Origin: an uncultured Desulfobacteraceae bacterium
GTDB lineage: Bacteria > Desulfobacterota > Desulfobacteria > Desulfobacterales > UBA5852
Reading direction: 5' to 3'
NCBI GenBank assembly: GCA_913060875.1
Contig: CAJXSL010000001.1
Location: 372,001 to 436,000 of the forward strand
Length of the DNA: 64,000 nt
The notes under the pieces: model-generated
The model's database searches: none
What the model saw: only the letters and a program-made list of their open reading frames with translations
Told to the model about the DNA's origin: nothing
Position numbers and translations under genes: made by a program
Shown: positions 61,826 through 64,000 of the stretch, piece after piece
Layout: each line of letters opens with the position of its first letter
How positions within the stretch are numbered: position 1 is the first letter of the stretch

Positions 61826-62383
61826 TTAATCCATCGGGATTTCCTGCTCACGGGGCTTGCCCGCGGATGGATTTGCCACCCCCTGCTTCTCTTCCGGCCC
61901 CCGGTGGCCTCGTTGACGAGACTTTGCATGTTTTTTGAGTTTGTCGATCTGGTCGGCATTCAATAATTCGCCAAGCATCAAACGGGCTTCCACATCCTGG
62001 ACAAACATCTGGCCCTTGATCTCGGCTGTTTTTGCGGCCAGTTGACGAACTGCCGTATTGTCGACGGTATCCGCGGAAAAGGCCTTGTCCATTTGCAGAC
62101 GCAAGCCGTCCAACTGAAATTGCAGGGCCAACTGTTTTTCACGATAACTAAAATCCGCCTCGCGCACCTGTTTGACCTGCTCGTCCGTAAGGCCCAAATC
62201 CTGGACCAGTTGCAGGTTCCTCCAGAACCCGAAGGCCGGGCGATGATGGCCTTGGCGGCCATCTGCCTTGTCCCTCATGGGGCCGTCCGGTGGGAATGCG
62301 CCTGCCATGGCAGGCGCCAAACAGGACATGATCAACAGAATCGCCATGCCGGCAACGATCGTTATTTTGACATTGGTGTTCAT
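61826..62383 (-). CDS. Spy/CpxP-like periplasmic protein
   Basis: 185 residues from MNTNVKI (AAGGAGG upstream), signal peptide cut after PAMA. The body is helical with an LTDEQVKQV segment, the LTxxQ-type motif of Spy/CpxP, then REKQLALQFQLDGLRLQMDKAF and LNADQIDKLKKH. CpxP-type proteins act as periplasmic chaperones and sensors for the CpxAR system. The divergent response regulator / kinase genes at 62576 support this. A longer open frame runs across the promoter and is rejected. Confidence 0.85.
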   Translation of the reverse strand: MNTNVKITIVAGMAILLIMSCLAPAMAGAFPPDGPMRDKADGRQGHHRPAFGFWRNLQLVQDLGLTDEQVKQVREADFSYREKQLALQFQLDGLRLQMDKAFSADTVDNTAVRQLAAKTAEIKGQMFVQDVEARLMLGELLNADQIDKLKKHAKSRQRGHRGPEEKQGVANPSAGKPREQEIPMD

Positions 62384-62575
62384 GGTGTGCCTCCTTTTCA
62401 GGTTGCTTTTCCCGGTGACGTCCTCGCCGGTGTTGAAGGCAAGATAGCGGCCCAATGTAAAGATTGTTTGATGTTCGGGGGCAAAGTTGTAAAGATTGTG
62501 TAAAGGTGTTTGCCCTCGGGCGTGGGAGGGGTTAAAAGACGGGACACCAGAATTGATTGCAGGATGGAGTTTCCA

Positions 62576-63313
62576 GTGGAACATCAGGCGGATGAGCGCT
62601 CCGACATTAAAATTTTGATTGTTGACGACGACCGAAAACTGTGCCGCCTCGTGGCGGACTATCTGGATCCCATGGGCTACGACGTGGATGCGGCCCACAA
62701 CGGCATTCAGGGGTTGGACATGATCCTGAGCGGCGACTACCAGGCGGTTATTCTCGATGTAATGATGCCGGGTATGGATGGATTGGAAGTGTTGAAGCGG
62801 GTTCGACAGGCATCCGACGTACCGATTCTGATGCTTACGGCGCGGGGAGAGGAAACCGACCGAATCGTGGGGCTCGAAATGGGCGCCGACGACTATCTTC
62901 CCAAGACCTTTTCCTCGCGCGAGCTTTTGGCGCGGCTGCGTGCCGTTACCAGACGGCATGCCCGCGCCGGCCATCGGGTGGCATCCCAAACCGCTGATCG
63001 GCGTCTGGCGTTCGGTGATCTGGGAATCAACCCGGATGCCCGATTGGCCACATTGGAGGGGGTGGATCTGGACCTGACTCCGATCGAATACGACCTGCTG
63101 GTCTGCCTGGCCGGAGCCCCCGGACGGGTTTTATCGCGGGACCAGCTCCTGGATGCCGTCGCCGGAAGAAATTACGAAGTCTTTGACCGCTCCGTGGATG
63201 TCCACATCTCCTCGTTACGGCGCAAACTCAACGACAATCCCCGCGCACCGCGTTTCATCAAAACCATCCGCACCGCCGGATACATGTTCATCGCGGGCGA
63301 GGATGAGCCATGA
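62576..63313 (+). CDS. OmpR-family response regulator (CpxR-like)
   Basis: 245 residues from the GTG at 62576 (GGAG upstream); the ATG at 62564 has its ribosome-binding site too close. The receiver is complete: IVDDD, phospho-acceptor aspartate in VILDVMMPGMDG, LMLTARG, and lysine in LPKTF (KT in place of KP). The winged helix is intact (LDLTPIEYDLLVCLAGAPGRVLSR, VDVHISSLRRKLNDNP, IRTAGYMF). It overlaps the histidine kinase start by four bases. It probably controls the divergent Spy-like gene in an envelope-stress circuit. Confidence 0.92.
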   Translation: MEHQADERSDIKILIVDDDRKLCRLVADYLDPMGYDVDAAHNGIQGLDMILSGDYQAVILDVMMPGMDGLEVLKRVRQASDVPILMLTARGEETDRIVGLEMGADDYLPKTFSSRELLARLRAVTRRHARAGHRVASQTADRRLAFGDLGINPDARLATLEGVDLDLTPIEYDLLVCLAGAPGRVLSRDQLLDAVAGRNYEVFDRSVDVHISSLRRKLNDNPRAPRFIKTIRTAGYMFIAGEDEP

Positions 63314-64000
63314 TGCGGCCGACCTCGTCTCTATTGGCAAAGATCCTCGGATGGTTCTTCCTGAACATGGTGTTGGTGGCCGTGGTTCTGGCGCTGTTCT
63401 TCACCGTCCAGCCGCAGATCAACCTGCATGCCCTCCTGGGTCGCCAGGGCGCCGATCGCCTGCGGACCGCCAGCCAGTTGATCGCCCACGATCTGGCCCG
63501 CGCCGACCGATCCAGTTGGTCCGATGTGCTCACCCGGCATGCCGCCATCCACAACGTCGATTTTACGCTCGTATTGGACAATGGCAGCCACTTTTCATCG
63601 TCCGACGGTCAGCTTCCCCTTGCCATCACCATGAAAGTCGATGATGTTTTGCGGCCTGCGCCGCAGGGAAACCGGTTCCGCCCGCCCGGCCATCCTGGTC
63701 GCCCCCCCGGATTAGGCGAGCGCCCCCCTGTAGGAGGACCGGAAAGCCGGTTGACGGATCAGCTTACCGGAAAACGGCCGCTTCCGGATGAAGCGTGGGA
63801 TCAGCTGCGGCATCTGATGCTACGCACCGAGAACCCGGTCCGCTATTGGGCCGGGATTCGAATTCCATTGCCGTCGAAAGCGTCGCTTCCCCCACGACCG
63901 GCCATACTGTTTGCCGTGTCCGCATCCATCACCGGAAAAGGCTTTTTTTTCGACCCGCTTCCCTGGATTGTCGTAGCGGTGGCCGTGGTTTTGATATCAC
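63310..64000 (+). CDS. Sensor histidine kinase, N-terminal part (cut by window end)
   Basis: About 230 residues are visible. An N-terminal membrane helix (LGWFFLNMVLVAVVLALFF) is followed by a periplasmic domain with a proline-rich insert (FRPPGHPGRPPGLGERPPVGG), and a second membrane helix begins at the end of the window (DPLPWIVVAVAVVLI). The kinase core lies outside. Overlap with the OmpR-type gene and the periplasmic sensor layout fit CpxA-like kinases. The start is MM at 63310/63313. Confidence 0.85.
   Translation, partial: MMRPTSSLLAKILGWFFLNMVLVAVVLALFFTVQPQINLHALLGRQGADRLRTASQLIAHDLARADRSSWSDVLTRHAAIHNVDFTLVLDNGSHFSSSDGQLPLAITMKVDDVLRPAPQGNRFRPPGHPGRPPGLGERPPVGGPESRLTDQLTGKRPLPDEAWDQLRHLMLRTENPVRYWAGIRIPLPSKASLPPRPAILFAVSASITGKGFFFDPLPWIVVAVAVVLIS

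Noticed and set aside
1-64000. CRISPR arrays, tRNA or rRNA genes, insertion sequences with transposase, prophage
   Set aside because: I saw no regularly spaced direct repeats, no tRNA-like T-loop/anticodon arrangement and no transposase, integrase or phage structural protein.

Overview
This 64 kb window looks like a chromosome segment of a GC-rich, strictly or mostly anaerobic Desulfobacterota bacterium. A Desulfosarcina-like sulfate reducer is my best inference. The reasons are an LL-diaminopimelate aminotransferase, a UGA codon exactly at the catalytic position of an MsrA (a selenocysteine gene), a DUF3450/TtpC-type TonB system, acyl-CoA and radical SAM enzymes, a cysteine-rich C-terminal module carried by two signalling proteins, and many dispersed palindromic intergenic repeats. 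I saw no rRNA, tRNA, CRISPR array, transposase, integrase or phage gene. The taxon is inference only.

Layout. Positions 1-4.1 kb carry a secretin-domain protein, dapL, a gene-free G-tract region and a TrmO/TsaA methyltransferase. Positions 3.5-13.4 kb hold a minus-strand outer-membrane uptake locus: DUF3450, TtpC-like ExbB, ExbB, ExbD, TonB, a TPR protein, a 65-residue protein, a TonB-dependent receptor, a periplasmic FmdE-domain protein and TrmO. It is preceded by a leader with an intrinsic terminator. Positions 13.8-15.4 kb carry a BCCT transporter followed by a 42-residue membrane peptide. Positions 15.8-22.0 kb carry a radical SAM protein, a methyltransferase, an atypical SDR, a flavin-type oxidase, an iron-sulfur photolyase/cryptochrome and a periplasmic Cu/Zn superoxide dismutase. 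Positions 22.1-27.7 kb form a glycerophosphodiester / glycerol-3-phosphate uptake module (GDPD lipoprotein diverging from ugpBAEC).

Positions 29.1-34.9 kb are a BMP-type nucleoside ABC transporter with a purine-type phosphoribosyltransferase. Positions 35.1-41.0 kb carry a radical SAM protein, an MBL hydrolase, a PanE-like reductase, an unknown protein and an acyl-CoA hydrolase/transferase fused to an acetyltransferase. A textbook cobalamin riboswitch with promoter and terminator lies at 41.2-41.6 kb, upstream of an SSS-family symporter. The selenoprotein MsrA lipoprotein is at 44.0-44.8 kb. At 45.6 kb begins a CheY / periplasmic-binding-protein-like / CheW triple fusion. Positions 48.6-52.8 kb carry three membrane-anchored alpha/beta hydrolases. 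Positions 53-64 kb carry small regulators (a response regulator with Glu in place of the phospho-acceptor Asp, a STAS protein with Cys at the phospho-site), an EF-hand protein, SH3 proteins, a ferredoxin / membrane cytochrome / Tat flavoprotein operon, a truncated GGDEF domain, and a Spy-like protein next to an OmpR/histidine-kinase pair that runs off the window end.

The most unusual structural signal is a family of about 130-bp palindromic elements, with seven copies after 18 kb. Four copies begin inside the stop codon of the adjacent gene, so the element supplies that gene's TAA/TAG. A second, unrelated palindromic family shows the same stop-codon abutment twice. The most notable single genes are the Sec-MsrA and the CheY-SBP-CheW fusion.
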